Source: Lepturacanthus savala
Lineage: Eukaryota; Chordata; Actinopteri; Scombriformes; Trichiuridae
Direction of reading: 5' to 3'
Assembly (NCBI GenBank): GCA_030544235.1
Contig: CM060470.1
Coordinates: forward strand, 11,433,356-11,497,355
Length of the DNA: 64,000 nt
In this document: positions 35,263-47,469 of the stretch, piece by piece
Layout of the letters: each line of letters begins with the position of its first letter
Position numbering within the stretch: position 1 is the stretch's first letter
Made by a program: the position numbers and the translations under genes
The notes under the pieces: generated by a model
Seen by the model: only the letters and a program-made list of their open reading frames with translations
The model's database searches: none
What the model was told of the DNA's origin: nothing

Positions 35263-35278
35263 TTAGGGTTAACCCTAA
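35263..35278. repeat. Telomere-like palindrome TTAGGGTTAACCCTAA
   Basis: A perfect 16-bp palindrome in which TTAGGG meets CCCTAA head to head, followed by CC and ATAAAC. It lies 50 bp after the right end of the 34764 MITE. It is too short to call an interstitial telomeric array. Confidence 0.6.
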
Positions 35279-36847
35279 CCATAAACTTAGCTTAAACTCA
35301 CTTTAATAATAAAAATTTGAATTAAAAAAACAACCTTTGTCACAAACCATCCACAGTCTCAGATGATCATTTTTTGTGCACAGCACCAGTGTGAAATAAA
35401 TTATTTTGACTTCTACACAGTTTGCTCTCAATGGTTAAAATTTAATATCGCACCTTTTCTGTTGCGGTATCAATTTCTCTCAAGTGACAGTGGACTGCAA
35501 GCGCTCTTCAAAGAGTCTCAACCTCACACACAGTTTCTTTTCCATACTGAATCTCAAAAGTGGCCTTTTTAAATTGGGGCATCAAAGAGATCATTAAAAG
35601 AATCACTACAACTTCTATCTTCTAAGTACTTAGGCTCTATTTGAGATTTCACAGTTCATCTTCAAAATGATTTGCTCCACAGTGAAACTAGACTATATTT
35701 GACCGCCCCAAAACTGCTTCTTTTTCCATTGCTGTATTTCTGTTTCTTTTCGCTGCTTTATAGCAAAAGATTTTCCAATTTGCTGAAATGTTCTGTGCAA
35801 TCACAACTTTTCAACATGTTGTAACTAGACCAGACAACTGGCACATACATTGTTGAAGTTATAAGAAACCATTGTTTGTTGGCTGTTGATAAAGGATGAG
35901 ACAAATCAGGACAAAGGTCAAATTACATTTATTATACTACTAAATTGGTTTCTCATCGAGGTTTGATTATCAAGCATAATCACTACCGGGACAAAGTGAC
36001 GGCAGGTGTGTAATACTCTGGCACTACAGACCAGCGTTCACATTCTGAGTCATGAATGACGAGGGTTTCATGAACACTTTTAGAATTATGTGCTTCAAAT
36101 CATTGCAGACTCCTTGCCGTATTAAACTAAGACCATCATCTTCCCCTAACCTGAACCAAGCACTGCTAGTGCCTAAATATAACTTAATACTTGTGTATTG
36201 CTACTTACTACTAGTGGATATTGTTCTGTATTGTTAATATAATATCAGTAGTAGGACTCCAACTACCCATATTTTGATATTTAATTTAGATTTGAGCTGT
36301 TTGTATGTTAATTTAATTGGGTCTTTTATAATCTCCTTCTCCTTAATAAAGAATAATTTCTTTATGTTCTGTAATGATCCTCAGTGTACTTTTTAATTGT
36401 TGAACTTTCTATTGCAGACAATTTAGCTTATTTCATTTTCCTTCCTGATTTGGGTTAGTTTGGGCACGTTTTAAGTTTTAAACAAGGTATATTTTATATA
36501 TTTTATATTTCAAGGTATATCTGTATTAAAATGCAATGTTTGATTTTTGTACAATATATTTTTTGCAATATTATAACTATATTTGTTCTGTAACAGCAAC
36601 ATAAATTGATTCTGATGCTTCTGCATTCACCTGTCATGTTGTAGATTTCTTGTGATACCAGGTTTAAATCCATAACCTTTGTGGTTGTAGTGATATTCCA
36701 TATTTGTTACCATTTATAGCAGGAAAACTGAAAAATAGGCCTAGGGCTTAAATGGTTAAGAACATGTTCTCATGGTGAAAGAAAACATAATTCCGCTAGT
36801 TATGCTTTTATAGCTAAGCATGTTTGGTGTTGCAATTTAGTCACATA
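35279..36847. other. AT-rich non-coding DNA
   Basis: No supported gene. The segment 36240-36760 is very AT-rich with T-rich words, resembling 3' UTR or intronic sequence. No coding exon precedes it. Repeated TATTTTATAT units occur at 36487-36512. Confidence 0.45.
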
Positions 36848-36859
36848 TGAAGATAATGC

Positions 36860-37225
36860 GGGCGACACGGTGGCGCAGGGGTTAGCGCTGTTGCCTCACA
36901 GCAAGAAGGTCGCAGGTTCAAGACCTCCTTGGTCTGGGGTCTGGGACCTTTCTGTGTGGAGTTTGCATGTTCTCCCCGTGTGTGCGTGGGTTTTCACCGG
37001 GTACTCCGACTTCCTCCCACAGTCCAAAAACATGCTCAGGTTAATTGGCAACTCTAAATTGCCCATAGGTGTGATTGTGTGATTGAATGGTGTGTGTGCC
37101 CCACGATTGGCTGGCGACCATCTGGGGTGTATCCCTGCCTCTCGCCGTAACGCGCTGGGATAGGCTCCAGCAGACCCCTGCGACCCTAATGAGGAATAAG
37201 CAGGTATAGAAAATGACTGACTGAC
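36860..37225 (+). mobile_element. DANA/V-SINE-like SINE with perfect 12-bp target duplication
   Basis: Full-length copy. The tRNA-like head (GGCGACACGGTGGCGCAGG, then GGTTAGCGC; B-box position AGGTTCAAGACC) is followed by the conserved body (GAGTTTGCATGTTCTCCCC, CCCACAGTCCAAAAACATG) and 3' part (CTGGCGACCATCTGGGGTG, CCCTAATGAGGAATAAGCAG), ending in GACT units. It is flanked by identical TGAAGATAATGC at 36848-36859 and 37226-37237. RNA polymerase III transcription and LINE-dependent retrotransposition are known for this class. The perfect duplication suggests a relatively recent insertion. Confidence 0.95.
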
Positions 37226-37237
37226 TGAAGATAATGC

Positions 37238-38795
37238 AAAACCATCCAACCTTCTCACCCTTACTTTCCACCCACAACTTCCTTTCGATGCCCTCGACAT
37301 TATGCGTGAGTTGCAGGATCATCAGATATGGATTTAATTCCTCTGGCTATTGGGCTGATATAATTGCTATTAAATATGACAACGTGTGAGCTTCGCTGAC
37401 TTTGTTGACATGAAGAAGATTAATCTATCATCAATGGACCTGCATCAAAGCATATTTTGATGAAGGCCGTACCGGAGTGAATGAGTAACTATACCTAGCA
37501 TACACTCAGGCGGTAATGGGTTCTGAATGTTCTTTTATGGTTATTATCTGGAGTCAAGAAATTGTGATGAGGAGTTGGAAAGAGCAGCAGGAGAGAAGCA
37601 AGTAGGCAGCATCATATGAAGGAAAAGCAGTGGGGAGGAATCTTATCTTGAGGCCAACAAACATCCCCTGGTTTCTTTCATGTTCTTCATTTCCCTCTCT
37701 TTGTATGAAGTCACAGGCACGTTCGAATTAAAATAATCACAGCCAAAGATCAAAACAAACCCCATCCAAACCAGACTAATTGGGAATGATGTTTCAAGCT
37801 GCATACTACCCCGTTTGCTTTAAATAGAAACAAAAAGAGCGCAGAAAGCATCACAGTTCTTCTTGTTGTATTCATGCAAAACTTCTGATGGTTAAGAGAC
37901 TTCATGATTTTGCTCTTATATTCAGGAATAACAACTGACTCATAATGAAAATCATACAGTAGAATCATGTCAAGGATATTCTTCAAGGATGGGCTACTAG
38001 GGATAGTAGCAGGAATAGAGCTCCATGGTGTCCATTCTCCTTTAGTTGTCATACTTTACAATCTAAAACACTCCCCCCTTAGAGCAGTGTGGATGCTGGA
38101 TGCTTCATTATTGTGAGGGTCCCACATGGAAGAGATTCAACTTTTATTGGATTAACAGAAGTGTTTCATGTGTTTGGTCAGTGGGAATAACGGAGTTGAT
38201 TTATCTGCCTGGAAAAAGAAAACAGTTTTAGCCTTGAGGCTTCATTCAGATTCAACAATGCTATAATCTTCAAGTATCAAATAGTCATAGGTAATTAGAA
38301 TGAGACATTTTAGCTGCTGTGAGACAGCTGCAAACAATTCAAAAGAAACAAGTATGTTTCCCCTAATGCTAGGACAGTATTTTACAAATACATTTGTATT
38401 CTATTTCACGTCCCTAGCTCATTATTCTGTTTCCCACCAAAGCCTCGTCCAGTGACAGAAATACAATTGCCCTGAAGTTTGTATATCTATTATTTTGTTG
38501 TCCAAAAGGATGTGATGTTTAAACATAAGGGTTTTAAATGCGGGTTTGAGCCACTTGGAGGATTTCTGATGCTCAAGAACGTTTATTCATTTACAAATCG
38601 CTCCTTTTCCAGTGTTGTTTAGGGAAAAACAAGGTTTTAGGCCATCACATGATGCTGTGCCGTGTGTGGAATGATCCCTGGGTTTGCTGTTTTAGAGCTA
38701 CCAGGCAATCAGCCTTAGGGACATTTTCTACTAGGCTGCAAGGGAACATTCTGATTTTACAAAAGGCTGAATGATGATTATTTAAAATTTAAATT
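37238..38795. other. Non-coding DNA, no gene seen
   Basis: Mixed AT-rich sequence. The minus-strand frame 37750-38052 (100 codons) has no domain and ordinary AT-rich codon use. No repeats other than short A/T words. Confidence 0.45.
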
Positions 38796-38808
38796 GGCAA
38801 TTATTTCT

Positions 38809-39129
38809 GGTGGCACTGTGGAACAGTGGGTAGCACTGTTGCCTCACAGCAAGAGAGTTGCAGGATCAAGGACTTGGGCTGGGACCTTTCTGTGTAGAGT
38901 TTGCATGTTCTCCCTGTGTATGTGTGGCTTTTCTCTAGGTTCCATGCTTAGGTTAATTAGAGACCTAATGCCTGTAGATAGAGTGTGTGAATGAATAGAC
39001 TGGTGATAGACTGGCGATCTGTCTGGGGTGTCTCCCTGCCACTCACTCATGTACACTGGAATTTGGTCCAGCAGACCCCTGTGACCCTAGTGAGGAATAA
39101 AAGGGGCATGGGAAATGAATGGAAGGATA
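38809..39129 (+). mobile_element. Older DANA/V-SINE-like SINE
   Basis: A diverged relative of the copy at 36860: GGTGGCACTGTGGAACAGTG, GTTGCCTCACAGCAAGAGAG, GAGTTTGCATGTTCTCCC, then a deletion that removes the CCCACAGTCCAA part, and a 3' end CCTGTGACCCTAGTGAGGAATAA. The flanks GGCAATTATTTCT (38796-38808) and GGCTAATATTTCCT (39130-39143) look like a decayed target duplication. The A and B boxes are mutated. Confidence 0.8.
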
Positions 39130-39143
39130 GGCTAATATTTCCT

Positions 39144-39461
39144 ATTATTGGATATTTTTGCAGATTCCTTGGTTACTCTCCCCAACAACAACATTTGGAT
39201 TTGTTATTAGAGCATAGATCACCAGCAAGGTCTGATATCAAGTGAACAAAGAATATGGGTACTGTCCAATCAGAGGCAGAATAGGGGAAGAATAGGGAAA
39301 GGGAAATATATAGTAAGAAAAAATTCTCAAGGATGTTGTCCTATTCAAAAAGGTTTCATGATTAGATAGAGAACTCACTCCTAATGTGTGCACGACCAAG
39401 GACATGCAATAAAACTCTTTGCCACTGCTGCTAAAAAAATTCTAAAGAAAAACTATCACAG
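39144..39461. other. Short non-coding segment
   Basis: A-rich sequence without repeats or coding bias lies between the SINE and the next unclassified region. Confidence 0.45.
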
Positions 39462-40390
39462 CTAATAATTAGTTTTTTTTACCTGTATGGGTGTTACACT
39501 TTCCACTATCTTATAATTTAAATGTGTGATTATTATGGTTGTATGTGTAGTGTCAGTTACATTCTGTTGCTCTTTGTGAGCTGACCTCTGTTCAAGATCA
39601 AGAGGCAGTTTCATTCTTGTTGTTCTCCCAGGAGTTCTTTTCACTGATACTTGTCCAGATCAGTGATTTCCTTGTTGACAAGCACTTGAACCTCCTCTGG
39701 TGATCTGTTCAGTCGTATGACCACCTTATAGTTTGTTGTCCATGTGGATTGGATTTTGGTTTTGCTCCCTCAGGAAGCGCGTCTGTCTCGCAATGTCAGT
39801 ATTTTTCTTTATTGGGTGCTCTTTGGCATGCAATTTCTTCCTTTCTGTTTGTTTTCCCTGTCCGAGTAGCACTTGTTTCTGTTTCCTGTTCACAGAATGA
39901 TTTGCCTTCACCACTTTCGCTTTGTAACTCTTGAGTTTTTCAGGGGACAGGATGACACACCTCAGCATCATTGCCTTTGAAGAGTGGGATCATCTGTTTC
40001 TCGAGGGACTCTAGATCAGGCTCGATAGGCTCTCAGCCCTCGCGTATGACTAGGACTTCCAGTATCCAGAGTGCTGATTGCTATGCAATTATGCAAGAGT
40101 ATTGTTCCAAGACTGACACTTAGCGCTCCAAGAAACTGATCCTTTGACATGTCTGTCTTTGCAGTTCTTTCATCTATCTCATAAAGTCAAGAAGATTTGT
40201 TTTTGTTGTTGTTGACCAAAGAGCGTCTGTAGAAAGTGTTGTTACCCATGGCAACATGACATAGCCAAGCTAACAAGACCAAGCTACTCAGCATACCCAT
40301 CAGCCCCGTTTGACCAAGGCCATGCTCAAGATCCAAGTGAGACCATGAATATGCTCCAATATCGGTCAATCCAAGGGCCGAAATCCACAA
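39462..40390 (-). other. Unclassified, possibly transposon-derived segment
   Basis: On the minus strand two long frames lie in succession, 39971 to 39726 (81 codons, basic, rich in Lys, Gln and Arg) and 39644 to 39462 (60 codons, containing KRTPGRTTRMKLPLDLEQ). They suggest a decayed ORF with a frame break near 39650-39720. I recognise no domain. The adjoining 40240-40390 has paired AAGCTAACAAGACCAAGCTA-like and CATGCTCAAGATCC-like words reminiscent of palindromic MITEs. The assignment is tentative. Confidence 0.25.
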
Positions 40391-41892
40391 CTATTCTGGT
40401 GAATTCAGCCATTTCAGGTTCCAGGCTCACCGTTCTTTATCTGAATGTTTCTGAGAGTCTGTCTGTATAATCACCCACAAGTAAATACAGAGCAGAACAA
40501 GTTTCTGTTCAGTTTAATTCAGCGGTACTCACCCCAGCTGATAAATTTAATGACCATCGGCTCGAAATGAGACACCTGCTTTTCTTCCTGTCTGTGTTTC
40601 AAAAATAACAAAATTCAAGCAGTTAATCTGCTGAGAATGGAAAACCTGACAGGGCTTTAGGACAAATCAGCTTACTGTGCCATTTTGTGAAAAGCCTGTT
40701 TTATGCTCTCTGTTCCATTTCTTCTGTTATGTTGTCCCCTTTATAGCTCTAGTTACTCCCTGTCTTTCATGTGTTTCTACGCGCCATATCACATTTTTTT
40801 TTGTTTTTTCTTGTGATTAAAATGAGCCTCCTTTCTTGTGCAAGTGTAGATAACACCTCTGCAGCTCCTGGAAACAGACTTCTCCTGATGCATGATTGAT
40901 TAAATTAAATTTTCAGCCTATGATTGTTGCTGAATATATCTTGGAAGCCAAAGTTTATATCTCGCCATGGTGCACACATTTGTAATTGAACACTGGTCTA
41001 ATAAATGACATTTTAGGCATCAGCACTAAGAGTATTCTGCTCACATCCAAAAAATCATTTCAGTGCAGAATCTGGGGGCACATAATGTGAATGAATCAGT
41101 ATTTAAATGGAGTCTGATTATGAGATATTTCAATTAAGCTGTTTTTGAGTGGAAAGTAAAAACAATGCTATGCCAACATTTCTTTACAACCAACATGATA
41201 TCATCATAGATTAAATACACCGTGTCATCTTTTTCTCCTCCTGTAGTAAATTATGGTTTAATTGCTCCTGTGATATTTCTATTGCTCCCATTTGATTTTC
41301 CTGCAAGTTATCAAATGCCAAGATAATACTGAGAAATGAGGAAAAACTTCATTTTCACAGCAATAACCATTTCACACAGGCAATACGAGTGTAACTGCAA
41401 GCTTTCCATATTTGCATATCTAATTTCATTGACTCGCCGTCTTTATTTGCATCATTTTTCAATTCTGCTACAGCCATAGGCACGTTAAACCAATTCGTTG
41501 CTCTTAAGTGATTCTGCTTCATTGTTTTTTATTGTTTTTGTGTTCTCTTCTTTTCTTCCTATGTTTTGTTTTACGGAAAGCATATCCAAGACATTTTCCT
41601 TTCCCTTAAAGAAGTGTATAACTGCTACATAAACACACTTTCCTCAACCTGAATCATAAAGCTCTGTATTATTTAACAAATTATAAAAAATACATTATTA
41701 GGGAACAGTAAGATAGGTTTTGTGACAACCCCCCAAAAATGCAACCTATATGTTAAAATTAGGATTAAAACACAATTCCAATAACAAAATTTCTCCGATT
41801 CCGGTTCCTCCTGATCTGGATCCTTCAAATAGCCAAATGCTAGTGGCTAAAGTGCAGTACATCGTATAGTTCTGGTATTGTAATACATTAAC
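40391..41892. promoter_or_regulatory. Non-coding DNA with POU/homeodomain-rich candidate element (41160-41490)
   Basis: No gene. The block 41160-41490 contains two exact octamer words ATTTGCAT (41410-41417 and 41445-41452, 35 bp apart), plus AATTATGGTTTAATTGC, ATATCTAATTTCATTGAC and several TAAT words. This is the composition expected of a vertebrate enhancer bound by POU and homeodomain factors. Function and conservation are inferred only. Confidence 0.3.
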
Positions 41893-42540
41893 TCTCCAGC
41901 CTCCATCTCAATATCTCTGGCCATCTGCTATTCATTATGAATGTTGGTATCCCTATTCCCTTTGCTAACGTTAAATGGAATATATCCATAAGGAATTTCA
42001 AAGCCATTTCTTCCTCAGCTCTCTCTGCATCCGCTGCTATGCTGATGATGTCCAGTTCTACTTCTCCACCAAATCCATCACCACTGTAACTCATTCAACT
42101 TTAGCCAACTGCATCGCTGAAATTAAATCATGGATGCAAGCAAACTTTCTTAAACTAAACTGTCAAATCCGACATGATCATCATCAGTGGTGAATCCCTC
42201 ACCAAAACCTTTGACATCTTCCGCCTCATCATCGATAAAGCCTCTCTACCTCTCTTCTTCCCCACATATCCACAAGCTCTGAATCATTTTTCACAGCAAC
42301 CTCTGCTTTGAACATAACATCAATCAAATCACCGGGGTTTCCTTTTTCCATTCTAAAACCATATCTTGTCTCAACCCATCACACTCCTTCTCTGCTGCGC
42401 CAGCCGAAACCCTGATCCGTGCTTTCATTGCTTCCAGAATTGATCACTGCAACAGCATTCTTTATGGTACATCATCCAAATTCCTACATAAACTCCAGCA
42501 CATACTGAACTCTGCTGCTCATTTACTCACCCGCTCTTAA
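41893..42540 (+). pseudogene. L2/CR1-type LINE reverse transcriptase remnant
   Basis: Plus-strand translation includes the RT active-site motif CYADDVQFYFSTKS (YADD codons at 42038-42049) and IKSWMQANFLKLN at about 42120-42160. After frame changes come segments resembling the downstream palm/thumb region, around 42300-42530, including FIASRIDHCNSILYGTSSKF. This order fits L2-type LINEs. Stops and shifts are frequent and both the endonuclease and the 3' tail are missing. The frame overlapping on the minus strand is a shadow. Confidence 0.75.
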
Positions 42541-45500
42541 TAGTCAGTATGTTGACTTACTGTTTTAAGACAGAACTGAGAAAATGAGAACCCGACCTTA
42601 AATAGTACCCCTGTCAGTGATTTTACATATCCAAGTAATTTTTTACTACCACCCCAGTGATAATGAATACCTACACTTTAATTTTAAGTGGAGGATTTTT
42701 TTTCTATAGGAAGAAATGCTCTAACTTCCTATGCATTTCATCAGCCCAGTGGGTATTTTTACATTAGTGTGAAAATGAAAAATATCACAAAGCCAAAATC
42801 TTTTTTGTTAATATGATAGACTTAAACATTAACAACAATAGAGGCTTGCCATTGTCAAATATTCATGGCCAACAATCTTGTCATGGCCACAGTTCTGGGT
42901 AAATATTCCAGCACATTGTCCAACTTCTTCACTTAATTTACAAGATTTCACTCTAAGACTTCCGTCAGCTAAAGTCATGAATTAGGTTTAGTGTTGAGTT
43001 TCTGGAGTTTATTTTGTGACCCATCTGTTTCATAAGTGTGCCCTTTCCTGCTGGATATCAATAATTGAAAGGCAGAACATTAGAATGTAATGGCGATGGA
43101 CTGTTCAGACTCTTATTTTGTGTTCACACCAAAAGAGCAACTGTCATCAAGACATTTTAAATGCCATTTAGAAAGTCAGGCTGCCTGCTATGGTTGCACT
43201 ATATTACAACCCAGGTTAACACTGGCATAGGCCCAATTAACATGTAACGCTAGTTTTCCTGGTAGGAAGAAGGGCAAATTGCCTCACAATACTTAAACCT
43301 GTAGCGCAACATGCTGTGTCTTATGGCATGAACACATTACAAGCGTGTGGAAGCCATTTCAACATTACTATAGGAAACTGTGAAGATGTGTCACCATCAT
43401 AGGAACGGGTAAGGTTACCACCTCCTCCATTGCATACGCTCGGTTTCCATCTACTTGGAATAAAGCCAAAAGAATTTCACAAGACATACCAGAGAAGAAT
43501 TAAATCAGAATGAACAGTCTGTCACTGACTGTGCATTAACGTCATAGTTGCCCTGGTAACGGAGGCTCGCGAATAGGCCAAAAGAGGCTGAGAAATACTG
43601 AGAGGTCTATATACAGGACTTTATGGCAGACAGTGTTCGTGCACGTGTCCAGTATTTTCTATCACCAACGGTGGAGTGTCAAACCTAAGGCAGCGCTCTA
43701 CAGGGGACTAACGCTACCACATCAGAGCAGCGCTTGGTTCGCTCAGTTCATGACACCAGAGACTTCCCCAGAGGTGGATTCTATAAGTTGTTGCTGGCTA
43801 GTGTATGCATTTTCACAAATTAATATATTTTTCAGTCATCCAACATAGTGGTCTCTGTAGGTTAGTCGCTATTTCCGAGTTTATCAATGGGTTCTTGCTT
43901 CATTCAAATATACCATGAGGCTCGTTTTTTAAAAGAAACAAATATTTTGCCCATGTATATGATCTAATGGTTTAAACCTTAATATAACTGATGCGAATGT
44001 GCTTTACTCCTATCTCATGTTGAGGATAGCGGAGGTTTTTTGAAATTGATGCCTAAACTGTGGGAAAAAAAAAATCACCAAATTTCATGAGATGAATTTA
44101 AAGTCTAACGGTAGAGGACCTAGGACCTTGCCTAATTTTATCTCCCAGGCATGGGGCCACAGGAAAGGTGTCCCTTAGATTTTGCTGCGTTGTTAAGGTG
44201 GTTGACTGCTGTTAGCTGCTGTTGTTTGTGCGTGTGTGTGCGCGTGCATAAAATTAGTTTGTTACATGATTAGCATGTCATAACAGACATGTAAACAGGG
44301 TACATATTTCACATGATGGGGCTCCTGTCCCAATCAATTGACACAGTATGACATCAATTTCATTTCCTATTAATAAACTATCATACAAGTACATCTTAAA
44401 GGCCAACATGTGTCCTATTTTAGAATCCAATTCGATGGTGGAAATTAAAAATAAAGACCCTGTAAGAACTTTAAACAATCTAATGTTTACTACAGGAATG
44501 ACAGAGGAGCACCATGATTATTTTATTTCCCACCTTTCCCTGTAATATTAGTTAACCTCTGAATGGGGTTTCAATTGACTTTTACCTTGCAACCTTTTAA
44601 TTAGTATTACTCCAGTCAGCCTAATGTACAGTTTTTTAAAATGGGCTTCTTTCTTCGTCCAAGTAACACAGGATGTGTAATTGATTGGCTCACAGGTCTT
44701 TAATAACTTAAATCAGCTGGACAATAATGGAACCTCTGATGTAGTTGTTTGTTAGCGGCTACATTAATGTATCAGTGAGGCTTTGCTAAGAGTACCTTGT
44801 CTTATTTATGTGACCATTTAAATATATATATATTTTGAATGAAAATTTAATTTAAAATGTATTTGATAATAGTGTGAATCTGGACATTTACATCAAGAAA
44901 CGTGTACAAACTGTTGAACCGATGGATTAACGCGCACAATTTGAAACTGTCTGTGTTTAATTCTGTGAAAATCACAGTGACGAGAAAATCACATTGCAGA
45001 ATCAGATCAAAGGCGCTGCCTTATTCTGTAGGCTTTCTCTAAAAGAAAAAAAAAAAAAGTCCCACATATGGAAATGTGGATGAAATCAGATTACCCTAGA
45101 GTGTTTTTGTGCATCCTTCAGCCTATCTCGAGACCTATCTTATTTCTCTTCTCTCTGAATAAACAGCCCATATCTCTGGCAAGAAGCCACAATTGATTTC
45201 CCCTTCCTTCTCAAACTGCTCTGCCCCTCATGATGGAATTCAATCCACCCAGTCAGCCCCAAACAGTTCAAGCACTTTTAGCTGACAGATCATCTGACCA
45301 TGAGAAGACTGGGAATTAGATGGAGATTTTTTTTTTATTATTTTGGTTTAAAACTACAAATTGTCCAGCAGCTCTACAGTAACAGGATTAGAGATGTCAC
45401 AGAGAATCCATTACTATGAACAAGCAGCTAGAGGGGAATTTTGTCCCCTTGTTATTATATCAGATTTGTTCTTTTTAACTAATTTAGTAAATATATAATT

Positions 45501-47469
45501 TGTTTTACTAAAAATAATTTAGGTAAAGTCCGTGAAAAAACGCTTTGTGCTATGAGCGAATATCTATTTAAAAAACATACCTTGTTTGTTCTCTCTTTCT
45601 AAAGATCATATCCTGTAAAAACGTCACTTTTGGTAACAGATAAGAAAATGTCTTTAAGATGTTTGGCTTTACCTGCAAACGTACGTATAAATCAAGATTT
45701 TAACAGTGTTTCAGTCGCGTTTTTCAATTGTACATCCCACACTCATCTGACAATCGAATTTAATCAATACAGCAGTGAACACAGATTGTGGAATGGCTCA
45801 TGTTGCACTCATGCTAAGTATACTTTCTCCCATCTTATGGCCACAAGTTGTGTATCAGGCCCTGAGCTCTGGTGACCTACTCTAAATACGGTGTCTGAAC
45901 ACATCATGTGTAGTATTGGACATATGGGTAGTATACAAATGAGCTTTTTTCACTAAAATCAGTCAAAACACATGTTCCATGAAGACGATTACAGCAGAAA
46001 CAGCTGATCAAATATTTGTTATATCTGAACTCAGTACTTATACAACAAATCTGTTTCTACTCTTTCTAAATTAGAATAAAATCACCTAAGACAATCCAAA
46101 AAACAATTAATAGATCCTTAAGCAGATTTTTTATGGATGCATTCTAGACAAGGAATGTTAAAAGCTTGTCAAGATCTTGACCTGGCTGGGATATAGTTGC
46201 AATATGTTGTGAAAATGTAATACTATATGAGATAGGTTTATCATTACGTTTATTGTTAGTAGTACAGTATTATTAGTATAATTTTCCACTAATGACATCG
46301 TCATTTCAAGTCATAAGATGGGGTTCAAGTGACTCAAAATTAATAAAACTTAAATAGTACATATGTTAAAGGTAGAGGGGATGGTAGTTGAGTTTGATAG
46401 ACAAATCACCATCCAATAATGTTCAACTTGACACTTACAATAACTGAATGGAGTTTATTTGTTCCTGCCCATCCCACAGGTTACTATTTTTTTCTGTATG
46501 CATCAGAGCAGTTAATTAATTGGTAGCAATCTGGGTGTGAAGGGGATATTTAAGCAATATGATAATATACCTTGAAAATCTGGCTTTGAAATGTCATGAC
46601 TTCCAGAGCAAAGTAATCCTTCAAAATGTGAGCAATCCCTTTGTTTCTTAGCGCTACTCATTCTTGCTTTTGCCTTGTTCAAATGTTCCCATCTACCACA
46701 AGCTGCACAAGGGTGATGCCCATGGACGAAAGTTGAGATTAGACCTGAATGAGAAAGGGCCAGTCTAGCCTGACCTCTTTGAATGGAACAAGATGGGCGA
46801 ACTGTGTTCAATTTCCCCATGACTTCCAACAGAGTCGCTGCAGAGAACGCATCGAACACTTACTGTACATCAATCACAGTGTTCCATCGACACCAAGCTT
46901 GAGCGTGTGCATGTTTGCCAACAGGCACACATGGACGTATCTACGGTGTGATTGTGTCGCTCTGCAAGTTCCCTCATATTTGCCTGCTCTGATTAAAGTG
47001 GCTGGAAGTCCCACTGTGCAGCATGCAATCAAATTTGTTCTATCGGCAAGCTAACGTGTGCTTTTTGATTGATGACTGCTTCTAGAACACAGGCCACTTC
47101 TCTCCCGCCGCATTTGTAATTTTTGCAGACCTTGCCTCCATCCAACTCACTGCTTGTTAATCACCACATCGGTGCACTCAAATGTCCAACTGTCGTATCT
47201 ACATGCAGTAGTCCAGAGGATCAGTACTGTCCGCCAACTTTTCTATCAACTTCCACCAACATCTGCAATCAGATAACATGCATCCAACTCTCAATGTTAA
47301 AAAGCTATCTGATTGCGACAGCTAATGCTATTTCCCAGATGAAACGAACAGGCTATCCAGTGTTCTCAGTCTTTTTGCTTCTAAATACAGAAATTGTTCA
47401 AGTTTCATAGGCAATCAATTAAAATGATTAATTGTGTTTAATTGCTCGTCTGTCCATAGTTAATCACAC
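42541..47469. other. Long non-coding stretch, conserved-element-like blocks
   Basis: No supported gene in nearly 5 kb. The block 44280-44620 (CAATCAATTGACACAG, TCCTATTAATAAACTATC, CTTTTAATTAGTATTAC) and the short block 47405-47450 (CAATCAATTAAAATGATTAA, TTGTGTTTAATTGC) are rich in homeodomain words. The region near 43110-43160 begins TTCACACCAAAAGAGC, like some fish MITEs, but no second end was found. A-runs lie at 44066-44076 and 45044-45058. A T run lies at 45328-45336. Confidence 0.35.
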
